DNA of 64,000 bases. Origin: Siphonodentalium dalli (taxonomy: Eukaryota > Mollusca > Scaphopoda > Gadilida > Siphonodentaliidae). The DNA is taken from positions 34,412,918 to 34,476,917 of the forward strand of contig CP136062.1 of the NCBI GenBank assembly GCA_032622095.1, given 5' to 3'. A model generated the notes under the pieces. That model did not search any database and was not told the DNA's origin. It saw only the letters and a program-made list of their open reading frames with translations. Below, in pieces: positions 55,027 through 64,000 of the stretch; the stretch's first letter is position 1, and each line of letters begins with the position of its first letter. The position numbers and the translations under genes were made by a program.

Positions 55027-57816
55027 TAATATGAATCATACGTGACACGTAGTGGAGCAACCACACATGCTGTATCCCGAATTTGCTTTTCATCACCAAC
55101 GCAGGTCCCGTCATAAAATAATTAATGCTGCACCAGCACAGCTGCCGTCATGAACTGGTTAATGCTGCACCAATGCAGCTCCCACCATGGAAGGGTTAAT
55201 GCTGGACCAGCACAGCTACCCGTCATGAAAGGGTTAATGCTGCACCAGTACAGATCCCATCATACAATAGTTAATGCTGCACCAACGCAGCTCCCGTCAT
55301 GAAATAATTAATGCTGCACCAGCGCAGCTCCAGTCATGAATGAGTTAATGCTGCACCAACGCAGCTCCCGTCATTAAATAATTAATGCTGCACCAGCACA
55401 TCTCCCGTCATGAAATAATTAATGCTGCACCAGCACAGCTCCCGTCACAAAAGGGTTAACGCTGCACCAACGCAGCTCCCGTCATGAAAGGGTTAATACT
55501 GCACCAACACAGCTCCCATCATCAAATAACTAATGCTGCACCAACGCAGCTCCCATCACCAAATAACTAATGCTGCATCAACGCAGCTCCCGTCATGAAA
55601 TAATTAATGCTGCACCAGCGCAGCTCCCATCAGCAAATAATTAATGCTGCACCAACGCAGCTCCCGTCATGAAAGAGTTAATGCTGCACCAACGCAGCTC
55701 CCATAATCAAATAATTAATGCTGCACTAACCCAGCTCCCGTCATGAAAGAGTTAATGATACACCAACGCAGCTCCCGTCATGAATTAATGCTGCACCAAC
55801 GCAGTTCCCGTCATGAAATAATTAATGCTGCACCAGCGCAGCTCCCGCCATGAAATAGGTAATGCTGCACCAACGCGGACTCCCATCGTCAAATAATTAA
55901 TGCTGCACCAACGCAGCTCCCATCATCAAATAATTAATGCTGCACCAACGCAGCTCCCTTCATGAAATAACTAATGCTGCAACAACGCAACTGCCGTCAT
56001 GGTCCCACCATGGAAGGGTTAATGCTGGACCAGCACAGCTACCCGTCATGAAAGGGTTAATGCTGCACCAGCACATATCCCATCATACAATAGTTAATGC
56101 TGCACCAACGCAGCTCCAGTCATGAAATAATTAATGCTGCACCAACGCAGCTCCCGTCATTAAATAATTAATGCTGCACCAGCACAGATCCCGTCATGAA
56201 AGAATTAATGCTGCATCAGCGCAGCTCCGGTCATGAAAGGGTTAATACTGCACCAACACAGCTCCCGTCATAAAAAAGGTTAATACTGCACCAGCACAGC
56301 TCCCAGCCTCCCATCATGAAATAACTAATGCTGCCCAACGCAGCTCCAGTCATGAAAGAATTAATGCTGCCCCAACGCAGCTCCCATCATCAAATAACTA
56401 ATGCTGCACCAACGCAGCTCCCGTCATGACATAATTAATGCTGAACCAGCGCAGCTCCCATCAGCAAATAATTAATGCTGCACCAACGCAGCTCCCGTCA
56501 TGAAAGAGTTAATGCTGCATCAACGCAGCTCCCATAATCAAATAATTAATGCTGCACTAACGCAGCTCCCGTCATGAAATAGTTAATGCTGCACCAACGC
56601 AGCTCCCATAATCAAATAATTAATGCTGCACTTACGCAGCTCCCGTCATGAAAGAGTTATTGCTGCACCAACGCAGCTCCCATAATCAAATAATTAATGC
56701 TGCACTAACGCAGCTCCCGTCATGAAAGAGTTAATGCTGCACCAACGCAGCTCCCATAATCAAATAATTAATGCTGCACTAACGCAGCTCCCGTCACGAA
56801 AGAGTTAATGCTGCACCAACGCAGCTCCCATCATCAAATAATTAACGCTGCACCAACGCAACTCCCGTCATGAAATGTATTAATACTGCACCAGCGCAGC
56901 TCCCGTCATCAAATAATTAACTTTGCACCAACGCAACTCTCGTCATGAAATGTATTAATACTGCACCAGCGCAGCTCCCGTCATGAAAGAGTCAATGCTG
57001 CACCAATGCAGCTCCCATCATGAAATAATTAATGCTGCACCAACGCAGCCCCGTCCTGAAATAATCAATGGTGCACCAGCGCAGCTCCCGTCATGAAATA
57101 GTTAATGCTGCACCAACGCAGCTCCCGTCATGACATAGTTAATGCTGCACCAACGCTGCTCCCGTCGTGAAAGAGTTAATGCTGCACCAACGCGTAGCTC
57201 CCATCATCAACGCAGCTCCCGTCATGAAATAATTAATGCTGCACCAGCGCAGCTCCCGCCATGAAATAGTTAATGCTGCACCAACTCGGGCTCCCATCAT
57301 CAAATAATTAATGCTGCGCCAACGCAGCTCCCTTCATGAAATAATTAATGCTGCACCAGCGCAGCTCCCGTCATGAAAGAGTTAATGCTGCACCAACGCA
57401 GCTCCCATCATCAAATATTTAATGCTGCACCAACGCAGCTCCCTTCATGAAATAACTAATCCTGCATCAACTCAACTACCGTCATGGAAGGGTTAATGCT
57501 GCTCCAGCACAGCTCCCCGCCATGAAAGGGTTAATGCTGCCCAGCAGAGCTCCCGTCGTGAAAGGGTTAATGTTGCACCTACGAAGCCAACATGACGTAA
57601 ATGACGTCATGAGCCGTGGCATTTCATCTCGTTGTTCCACTTCCGATTCCGCAATTTTAAACAGTTGCTAATCGGAAGTCACGTGTCAATTTCGCTAAAT
57701 AGCATACACTCTTTCCTGAAAATCGTTCCATCGTATAGAAATATATATAGAAAAATTATATGACGTCATCATTCACACACGCCTTAGGTATAAACACCCA
57801 CCGGGGTGGTTGCTAT
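55027..57816 (-). mobile_element. 2.8-kb element with a 37-bp minisatellite core, copy 2 (inverted)
   Basis: Reverse complement of the element at 21463-23668: it starts TAATATGAATCATACGTGAC and ends CACCGGGGTGGTTGCTAT. Both flanks are conserved, including the two TGACGTCA sites. The core, about 55100-57570, holds roughly 66 units TTAATGCTGCACCAACGCAG plus CTCCCGTCATGAAA(T/G). Copy number differs from copy 1 (about 50), so the arrays expanded independently. It lies in the inferred intron between exons 60847-60922 and 52947-53069. Confidence 0.88.
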
Positions 57817-59802
57817 AACAATTGTAAGTTGCATTTCAAAGTTATGTACAAGTTTATTAAGCAATGCTTGATTTTATGCATTTAAACAACATTCTGAAAT
57901 AAAACAAATAATAAGATTCCAGGCCCATATTACAACAGTGATGATATCTTCACACTGTGATCTATGATAGAGATGTCAATTATGCTTTTCTGGACCTGTT
58001 ATAGTAAATGGGGAGCGTCGCAGTGGTATAACACATATATTCTGGTATTGGTGGGTGTGTCCTGGATATCACTTGGTCAATGTATAACAATATCAACTCG
58101 TATGTTACACTGCGGAGGTAGATTCTCCACGTTTCGGTTGTCCAACGGGCGTCTGTCAGGTCGTTCTTCTCTCATCGATACTTTTTCATTGCTCCTTAAT
58201 AATCTTGGAGATGTTTTGGATCATTGTTTTATTAATCCACTTAGCATATCGGCTCTGGCTTAGAAAATTATGTTCGGGTATATAAAATTATATAAATAAT
58301 ATATAATTAATAATGAATAAATATGATTTATCATATATGTCACGATTGAATGTATTGATGAATTGTTGGACGCATACCATTATTATTGTAAACAATGGCA
58401 GTTCAGAATTAAATATAGCAAACCACATGTTTTGATTATTGGAGGCGGTAGTGTGAATCAGCTAGAATCTTTTATCTGTAGAGTTAATAGTTATATGTTT
58501 TTATGTGTTGTTTTCTAAAATGATTCAAAATGTATAGAAGAACAGAAATAAAGATGTGGTTCAGAAAAAAATCAATGTTTGCATAAATCTATAAAATGTG
58601 TAATTTCAATTTATCCCTGGAAATTATCATATATATATACAAACTGCTGATCACATCTATTTTGACTTATGGATGCGAAATCTAGGGGCTTCGATGGTGA
58701 ATCAGGTTATGAACTTACATAACTTATGGTTTGATTTCTGTTTTCATATTTTTGTTAAATGCTTAACATTTCGAAGAACAAGTCATCAAAGTTCTATGAA
58801 AAACATGATAATACTATGCAATCAAGCTAGTTTATTTTTATAACGAACATAATCTAGTGAGCTTCCTGGAAATGCATATTTTTTTGAATTTGTAGTCGAT
58901 TTATAAAATTATGTCAAAATTCGCTCCTGAAGACACAAATTTTTTTTTTTTTAGATGTTCGTGCCAATTCACAATAAAATATCCCACACATGTGAGGTGT
59001 ATCAATGAATACGATAATAGCAAGAAATATCGATGGTTCGGGAGTGCAGGGTCGAGTGACTTTTTAGAAAACTCGTACTGGCCTAATATGGCTTCATGCT
59101 TTTGCCCGTGTGTGAAACAAACACTATGCCATATTACATTATTGCAATTAGCAGTTACATGTCATATCGTATGATGTAGCATGTGCTGTGCCCGAAACAA
59201 TTATTGTTGCGAAGCATAGTTGGATGTCTGCTCATAAACCATGATACAGTTGATATGCCCCATAAAATGTCATTAGCAAATTGCGACTGCTTGTTTAAAC
59301 AAAATGAATCGTACTGTCGAGCCATGTGGACTCGCTAGATATAATTGCTAATTACACTGTGTTCATTTCGTGGTGTAACGTTGGATTTCCAGTTAAAGGC
59401 AAATAATAGACACACATATTGAGCACTAAATATATGTAGGCTACTCCACCTAACCACACCAGTCTTCCAGGTAGCTGTGGAAATCCTTCATTTTAAAGGA
59501 CAAGGGACACTATCTTATGCACACTAGACAACTATTACCATAGTGCTGCCGATTTATGAACCATAAGTTTTGCCTATAACCTTGTTTGGGACTGATAGTA
59601 TTAGACAGCCCCCACTTACACTTGAATGCTCTCGATCACTGATGTGGTCCCTTGGTAGACATTTGCACTAATCCTTAATGTAGAATATTGGCATAACCGG
59701 ACATACCCATTGGATTCTCAATATTGTATACGCAGTATATTGCTATGCACATTAATCTGGAACCATAAACAACCACGACAGGGGAGTGATGGCAAAGTTG
59801 TA
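57817..59802. other. No gene supported
   Basis: Unique AT-rich sequence. A 99-residue plus frame at 57964-58263 has a hydrophobic stretch (ILVLVGVSWISLG), but frames of this length are expected by chance at this base composition and no splice context supports it. Confidence 0.35.
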
Positions 59803-60172
59803 TGAATAATTTAAAGTGATGTGAAACACTCCGGTAGGGTGATCAAATTGATATGGAGAATAATCTTGCTCAAAGTAGTTATTTTTTACGAATATCAATT
59901 CAAATTGACAACACACATCGTCATTCTTATATATTAATTAAGTGCAATGACTCTCAATGGCGAAATCGTTTTCGATAGTTTAACCCCGATTGATGCGTCC
60001 ATAATTGAGGTGTAAATATTTACAATTGAGCGTAGTTCATACGATGTTTTCTATGGAGTGGTATGGTCGATTCATTTTTAATTTTCGGTGATCTTAGTAG
60101 AACGGATAAATTCGCCAGGTTGGCATAGCGCCTGAGTACTAACTTATAAGTTTATCGCACTCGAACAAGAAC
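59803..60172 (+). repeat. ~350-bp dispersed repeat, copy 3
   Basis: Collinear with 43595-43960. It also carries the outer end GCACTCGAACAAGAACC that is shared with the reverse copy at 47150. Confidence 0.8.
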
Positions 60173-60846
60173 CGACCTTATTATTTGTAACTTGAAATCA
60201 GTTTTGGTCTATAGCATTGCCTACTGTGTGATAGCATCAAACACATGAACAAGTACGTATCTTTCTCAGGGATTCGTTTCCACACGTGATAATTATATTA
60301 CAAAATCATTGCTTTCTCGGAACTCGAGCTATCTCTAAAATTTACATTAATCATTTTTTAACTCGATCATCAAAAGGCCGGCACGAATTTATCTCCGCCA
60401 AACCTAACTCTTTAGGTCCTTTAGTTTACAGTATAAATGACATTCTTCATTAAGTGCGCTAACGGTGTGACGCCCAAATGCCAACAGAATAACAATCTAT
60501 TTATCTCTTTACAAAATCTACACCACAACTACATGATTCACGTATTATAATGCTTGTGCTATACCTATGTCTGCCTGCCTCATTTTTTTTGTTATATATA
60601 CTTTCTCAATGAAATAAAAAATCACTTTCACCAATGCGCACAAACTAAATAATAAACGTAAATGTCCATCAGTGTGGCACGTGGGTTTTGACGTTGCCAG
60701 AAACAAACGTTTCGGCAGTTCAGGTGCACATATCAGTGTGTGTGTGTGTGTGTGCAGATCAGGATGTTTGATTATGCGAAAATAAATGAGAAATAAATGT
60801 CGTCGGTTTGACGTCATTGGCTCCAAATATCTTGATTATTACTCAC
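60173..60846. other. No gene supported; (GT)n microsatellite
   Basis: A (GT)n tract of about 22 bp lies at 60735-60757. Otherwise unique sequence. Confidence 0.4.
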
Positions 60847-60922
60847 CGGGAAATATATATGGTTGGTTGTTATGAATGAGTCCTATGTTGGTCGTGGTCC
60901 TGTCTTTGAGAAAGCTGGTCGC
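60847..60922 (-). CDS. Most upstream exon found of the ILEI-like gene (25 codons)
   Basis: Acceptor GGTTTCTTCCCAG and donor CCCG|GTGAGTAAT bound 76 bp. Only one frame is open: ATSFLKDRTTTNIGLIHNNQ continuing PYIFP, phase 0 to 1. The donor phase matches the cysteine-rich exon 52947-53069, giving ...IFP-AKVLGDPC. One potential N-glycosylation site is not visible. Linkage to the ILEI gene is by strand and phase only; no homologue was recognised for this segment. Confidence 0.45.
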
Positions 60923-60975
60923 CTGGGAAGAAACCATGTTCTAGTTAGACAAACATTTCCCAGATAGGCATGATG

Positions 60976-61160
60976 CCTGTTCTCGTGAACATAAACACAA
61001 TGTGGGCTTAGTTTTACTGCGCGAAATAAGCTCATATTGGCATTATTTGACAACTCAAATACGCTCTACATGGCCATAATGCTTTTTAATAAACCAGCAA
61101 TACATGGGACTATTTACATATTAATAAGCCCGTGTTTGCGTTTAATTTCACGAGAACAGG
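60976..61160. mobile_element. 185-bp inverted-repeat element
   Basis: CCTGTTCTCGTGAA at the left and TTCACGAGAACAGG at the right are perfect inverted repeats. The interior has GAAATAAGCTCATATTGG, related to the GAGCTTATACC family. Confidence 0.7.
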
Positions 61161-61179
61161 TTGAAAAATAACACGAATA

Positions 61180-61345
61180 AACTCATGACTTACCAGATGC
61201 AACATCTTTATAATGTATTTTCACAGTGTCCGTCGCAGGCGAACGGAATAACGGGTATAAGTCAACTATAGGCATGCTTATTTCAGAATCAAATAATTTC
61301 AGTATGAACACATGTACATATTTAGATCCAATATGAACCTATTTC
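61180..61345 (-). repeat. Reverse copy of the GAGCTTATACC dispersed family
   Basis: In reverse it reads AAATAGGTTCA, GAAATAAGCATGCC, CTTATACCCGTTATTCCG, CACTGTGAAAATACATTATA and CTGGTAAGTCATG, matching 18185-18370 in order. Confidence 0.65.
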
Positions 61346-61404
61346 CTGGATGATATATGAGCAAACATGTTCCGATTGGGCCTAAACCGGCATGTTTTCG
61401 AATA

Positions 61405-61575
61405 TTAACATCTTGTAACCCAAATAAGACAGTGTTAACATTATCCCAGCACTTTAGGGTGTATTCGAATCCCCGTTCTTCTGTGTTCTTGTCGGTAACA
61501 GCACAACAAGTTTTGGCGTCGTGATATGGATTTGGTGCTAAAACGACGTTAAACCCCAATAAATTAATCAACCAA
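61405..61575 (+). mobile_element. tRNA-derived SINE, 3' portion
   Basis: B-box-like GTATTCGAATCCCCG, then GTCGTGATATGG and the tail ACGACGTTAAACCCCAATAA plus ATTAATCAACC. The body and tail match 53521-53832. The A-box part is lost or decayed. Confidence 0.65.
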
Positions 61576-61723
61576 GTTTGGCAAAGGAATAGTTCAGCTC
61601 ACGGATTATGTGTCGTCGTCAGCACACACTCAATGTGGATTTCCAGTTAAACTGGTGCGCAGTCAATTGTGCTATAAGTCCGTCAGAGCGTGCAAATAGT
61701 TATCTGGGACCACTGCTACGTCA

Positions 61724-61787
61724 CGTTCGCCGGTCTATATTCTTACTCCCCAAACTGTGGGGAGTAAGACATGAGAACGGCGAACAT
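61724..61787. repeat. 64-bp hairpin
   Basis: CGTTCGCCG...TCTTACTCCCCA pairs with TGGGGAGTAAGA...CGGCGAACATG around a short loop. No terminator or operator role can be assigned in a eukaryote. Confidence 0.7.
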
Positions 61788-61984
61788 GACAGGCATACAG
61801 TTGTATTTAATTAAATATATATATACAATTTTAAATGAAAAAAATGAAATGTACATTTAGAAAACATATTTGTTTATGTTTTACATTTATATTTTAACTC
61901 CTAGCTCAATTTAACAAAACAATGTCTTTTTAAAATTAAAATTAAATTATTTTGTTTATTTTATCAAAATTCAGAAAAAAAACA

Positions 61985-62105
61985 ACGCCTTAGTAGACTT
62001 TATTCAGCGTCGGACGGGCCTGCATACATTAGGCATAGCCTTTATTTAGCAGCTACCCCTGTTTGAGCTTTGCGCACATTGAGATTTAAACATTCTGTTC
62101 TAACT
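61985..62105 (+). repeat. Diverged relative of the 13.4-14.2 kb repeat
   Basis: TTTATTCAGCGTCGGA, GCCTTTATTTAGC, GCGCACATTGAGATTTAAAC and a following CATTCTGTTCTAAC match the order of blocks at 13870-14200. Confidence 0.55.
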
Positions 62106-62880
62106 CGCTTGCAGCTGGAACGAACATAAACTATTTATGGAATAACTACAACGAATGCATGATGTTAAATGTAAACTTTAATGGACAAACGTGAAGTGTA
62201 GCGATAAATATCGTTCGCAGACTATCAGTCATACAATAAATAATACATGAAATGATGACTATTATAGTGTTACAATTGTTATAAGCATCTCCAAATCATG
62301 GGGATACAACGCAAAACTTCAAGAGTAGAGTGAAGCTTGACCACCGTGTCAAGCGAGTTAAACCAATGCAAAATCAGTCGTGTGAATAAGCTCACACGAG
62401 CTCATCGTCACGATTGCCTTGAACAGCGTTCAGACGGCGCAGTATTGACCCAGTTTGAACGACAAAAACAAACTGGACAACTTCGTTAACTCGTTAACGT
62501 TTTCAACCTATGTAATAACCTGACATCAACATTAATCATTTCGATACCTTGATTATATCCCGCTATAAACATATATGAAAGTAGAATTTAAGTGCTAGGC
62601 CATACAGATGCGACATAAAAACAATCATAAAACTCCTAAATATATATTTTTACCATCATATTATTACGCCCTTAGCCACTCATTTATATACTTTATACTA
62701 CCCCAATTTTAAATTACCATTATTCATTGTAGATATTCCGCTATAGAAATATACGACATTCGAAATTAAGCAGTAGATCATACAGTTGATACATAATAAT
62801 TACCCATTAAATCCATATGTTTGTCACCATAAAATGATGCTCTCAGTCAGAAACGACATCATTATTAATATGTATTAAGC
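62106..62880. other. No gene supported
   Basis: Unique AT-rich sequence upstream of the LINE. No repeat match was found. Confidence 0.35.
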
Positions 62881-63251
62881 AGATCTGCTATTTATTTGAA
62901 GATAGGCCTACCGACAGCCCCCCACCCTAACTTCAAAGAATGGCGGCCACGCACACGGGAAACTCGGAACGACAGGACGACTAAACCGGAAAGCAGGTGT
63001 AAAATAGCTTTTAAATTTTCAGATTCCCCCACAGATGTGAGAATGGTGTGCGAGATGTATGGATGTAAATTGTTAAATTTGTGTTTGTCAATCCTCAATC
63101 GTCTTATGTGTTGCACTTATGTTTATGTTCATGTTTATTTCTGTCGTGAAACCATGTCGCTGATATATCTTTTTCAGTCTCACATGCATGAATGTATGGA
63201 AAGTTGTGGTGGCTTCGCCTTGTCTAGGACGAGTTTGTGTCGACTATTTTA
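62881..63251 (+). mobile_element. 5' leader of the Tx1-like LINE
   Basis: GC-richer sequence starting near GAAGATAGGCCTACCGACAG and directly preceding the endonuclease ORF. A 118-codon frame (62896-63252) ends at the TAA that overlaps the next ATG as TAATG. That frame shows none of the RRM, coiled-coil or CCHC features of LINE ORF1 proteins, so I treat it as leader or remnant. The true 5' end is not defined. Confidence 0.4.
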
Positions 63252-64000
63252 ATGTCAACTCTTAATATTATCTCTGTCAACTGTCGAGGGCTAAACGAAA
63301 ATAAAAAGCGACGCGACGTTCTCAACTATCTAAAATCCTCAGATGCTTCAATTTACTGTATTCAAGATACTCACTTTACCACAGATCTCCAAAATAGTAT
63401 CAGATCGGAATGGGGGTTCGAATGTCGATTCGCCAGCTATAATTCACAATCTAGAGGTGTGGCGGTTCTGTTCCGAAATAATTTCCAGTTCAAGATAAAT
63501 GAGACGTTTTCGGATAAAAATGGCAATTTTTTAATACTTGACATTACAATTGAGGATTTTCGGCTCACATTGGTTGTTATATATGGACCCAATAAAGATG
63601 AACCAAAATTTTACAAAGATCTAAACGACAAAATATTCGAGATTGGCAATACTCAAATTTTAATCTGTGGTGACTGGAATTTAGTCCAGGACAACTCGAT
63701 CGATACAAAAAATTACGTTAACGTCAACAATCCTAAAGCGAAAGCCGAAATTGAAAATTTAAAGAGTAGACACGATTTAGTAGATCCATGGCGATTGACC
63801 CACCCCTCCACCAGACGGTACACATGGCGAGGAACCTCTCCACTTAAGATGGCTCGACTTGATTACTTCCTTATATCGTCCGATCTTATGACTCTTATAT
63901 CAGATAATCCTGATATTCTTCCTGGCTATCGTACCGACCACTCCATCATCAAACTGAATCTCCAATTTAATAAAATCAAACATGGTCGTGGGTTGTGTAA
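63252..64000 (+). CDS. LINE ORF (Tx1/L1 group), APE-type endonuclease domain; cut by the window edge
   Basis: An uninterrupted frame of 249 codons from ATG 63252 to the edge. Endonuclease motifs appear in order: LNIISVNCRGL (residues ~4-14), YCIQDTHF (~35-42, Asp in place of the usual Glu of QETH), GVAVLF (~69-74), VVIYGPN, ICGDWNL (GDxN), RRYTWRG, ARLDYFLISSD and YRTDHSIIKL (SDH-type His). This nuclease nicks target DNA for target-primed reverse transcription. The reverse transcriptase would follow outside the window. KHGRGLCK shows Cys where relatives usually have Trp. The intact frame suggests a fairly young copy. Confidence 0.92.
   Translation, partial: MSTLNIISVNCRGLNENKKRRDVLNYLKSSDASIYCIQDTHFTTDLQNSIRSEWGFECRFASYNSQSRGVAVLFRNNFQFKINETFSDKNGNFLILDITIEDFRLTLVVIYGPNKDEPKFYKDLNDKIFEIGNTQILICGDWNLVQDNSIDTKNYVNVNNPKAKAEIENLKSRHDLVDPWRLTHPSTRRYTWRGTSPLKMARLDYFLISSDLMTLISDNPDILPGYRTDHSIIKLNLQFNKIKHGRGLC

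Noticed and set aside
57964-58263. 99-residue plus frame with a hydrophobic stretch
   Set aside because: Frames of this length are expected several times by chance in 64 kb at this composition, and no splice or promoter support was seen.
1-64000. CRISPR arrays, operons, ribosome binding sites, rRNA genes
   Set aside because: Nothing of this kind was seen; the tandem arrays have no repeat-spacer structure and the window is eukaryotic.

Overview
This is an AT-rich, non-coding-dominated stretch of animal nuclear DNA. Coding sequence appears only as short exons bounded by GT...AG splice sites, and most of the window is transposon-derived or tandemly repeated. The repeat types (a Tx1/L1-like LINE with an APE endonuclease, tRNA-headed SINEs with ATCA-rich tails, a Helitron/'pearl'-like element with a tandem core, many foldback elements and hairpin MITEs) suggest a lophotrochozoan, most likely a mollusc. 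That assignment is inference; no marker gene fixes the species.

The best-supported gene runs on the minus strand. Five exons join in phase: 60847-60922, a six-cysteine EGF/EB-like exon at 52947-53069, then three exons (27961-28025, 26755-26808, 19896-20009) that together make an ILEI/FAM3-like module (motifs RRGMNV, TTFDF, IVLFITK). The gene would span more than 41 kb and be open at both ends. A second 3' end is possible: exon 27675-27779 splices in phase to 27961-28025, stops after a short acidic tail and has an AATAAA about 195 nt downstream. Weaker exon candidates are at 51232-51473 and 53236-53341 (minus), 45471-45611 (minus), and 32150-37169, 45730 and 52613 (plus).

Layout. 1-1238: seven ~164-bp repeats ending in a terminal hairpin. 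1.4-2.9 kb: hairpins and palindromes. 3.0-5.9 kb: a two-armed foldback array of ~165-bp units with G/C runs. 6.2-8.6 kb: another foldback element with tandem sub-repeats, itself invaded by two smaller elements. 9-11.2 kb: local duplications and a 25-bp minisatellite. 11.3-19.6 kb: SINE and LINE fragments, a long palindrome and a TTAA MITE. 20-25.7 kb: GAT microsatellite, a duplicated segment, a 2.2-kb element carrying a 37-bp minisatellite, and hairpin MITEs. 28.4-31.9 kb: degenerate AAGAAAAT sequence, a 383-bp tandem array and a cluster of palindromic boxes. 32.9-37 kb: nested inverted repeats, a hAT-type element with a perfect 8-bp target duplication, and a duplicated G/C-rich block. 38.6-50.7 kb: more copies of the same MITE families. 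55.0-57.8 kb: an inverted second copy of the minisatellite element. From about 62.9 kb to the window edge: the 5' end of a LINE whose endonuclease ORF is open.

Much of the repeat content is linked. The 37-bp minisatellite unit matches the terminus of the TTAA hairpin MITE at 38.7 kb. The 164-bp monomer of the left edge recurs in reverse at 35.3 and 36.2 kb. The foldback MITE at 36.6 kb is related to the sequence beside the 3-5.9 kb array. Both minisatellite elements lie in inferred introns of the ILEI-like gene.
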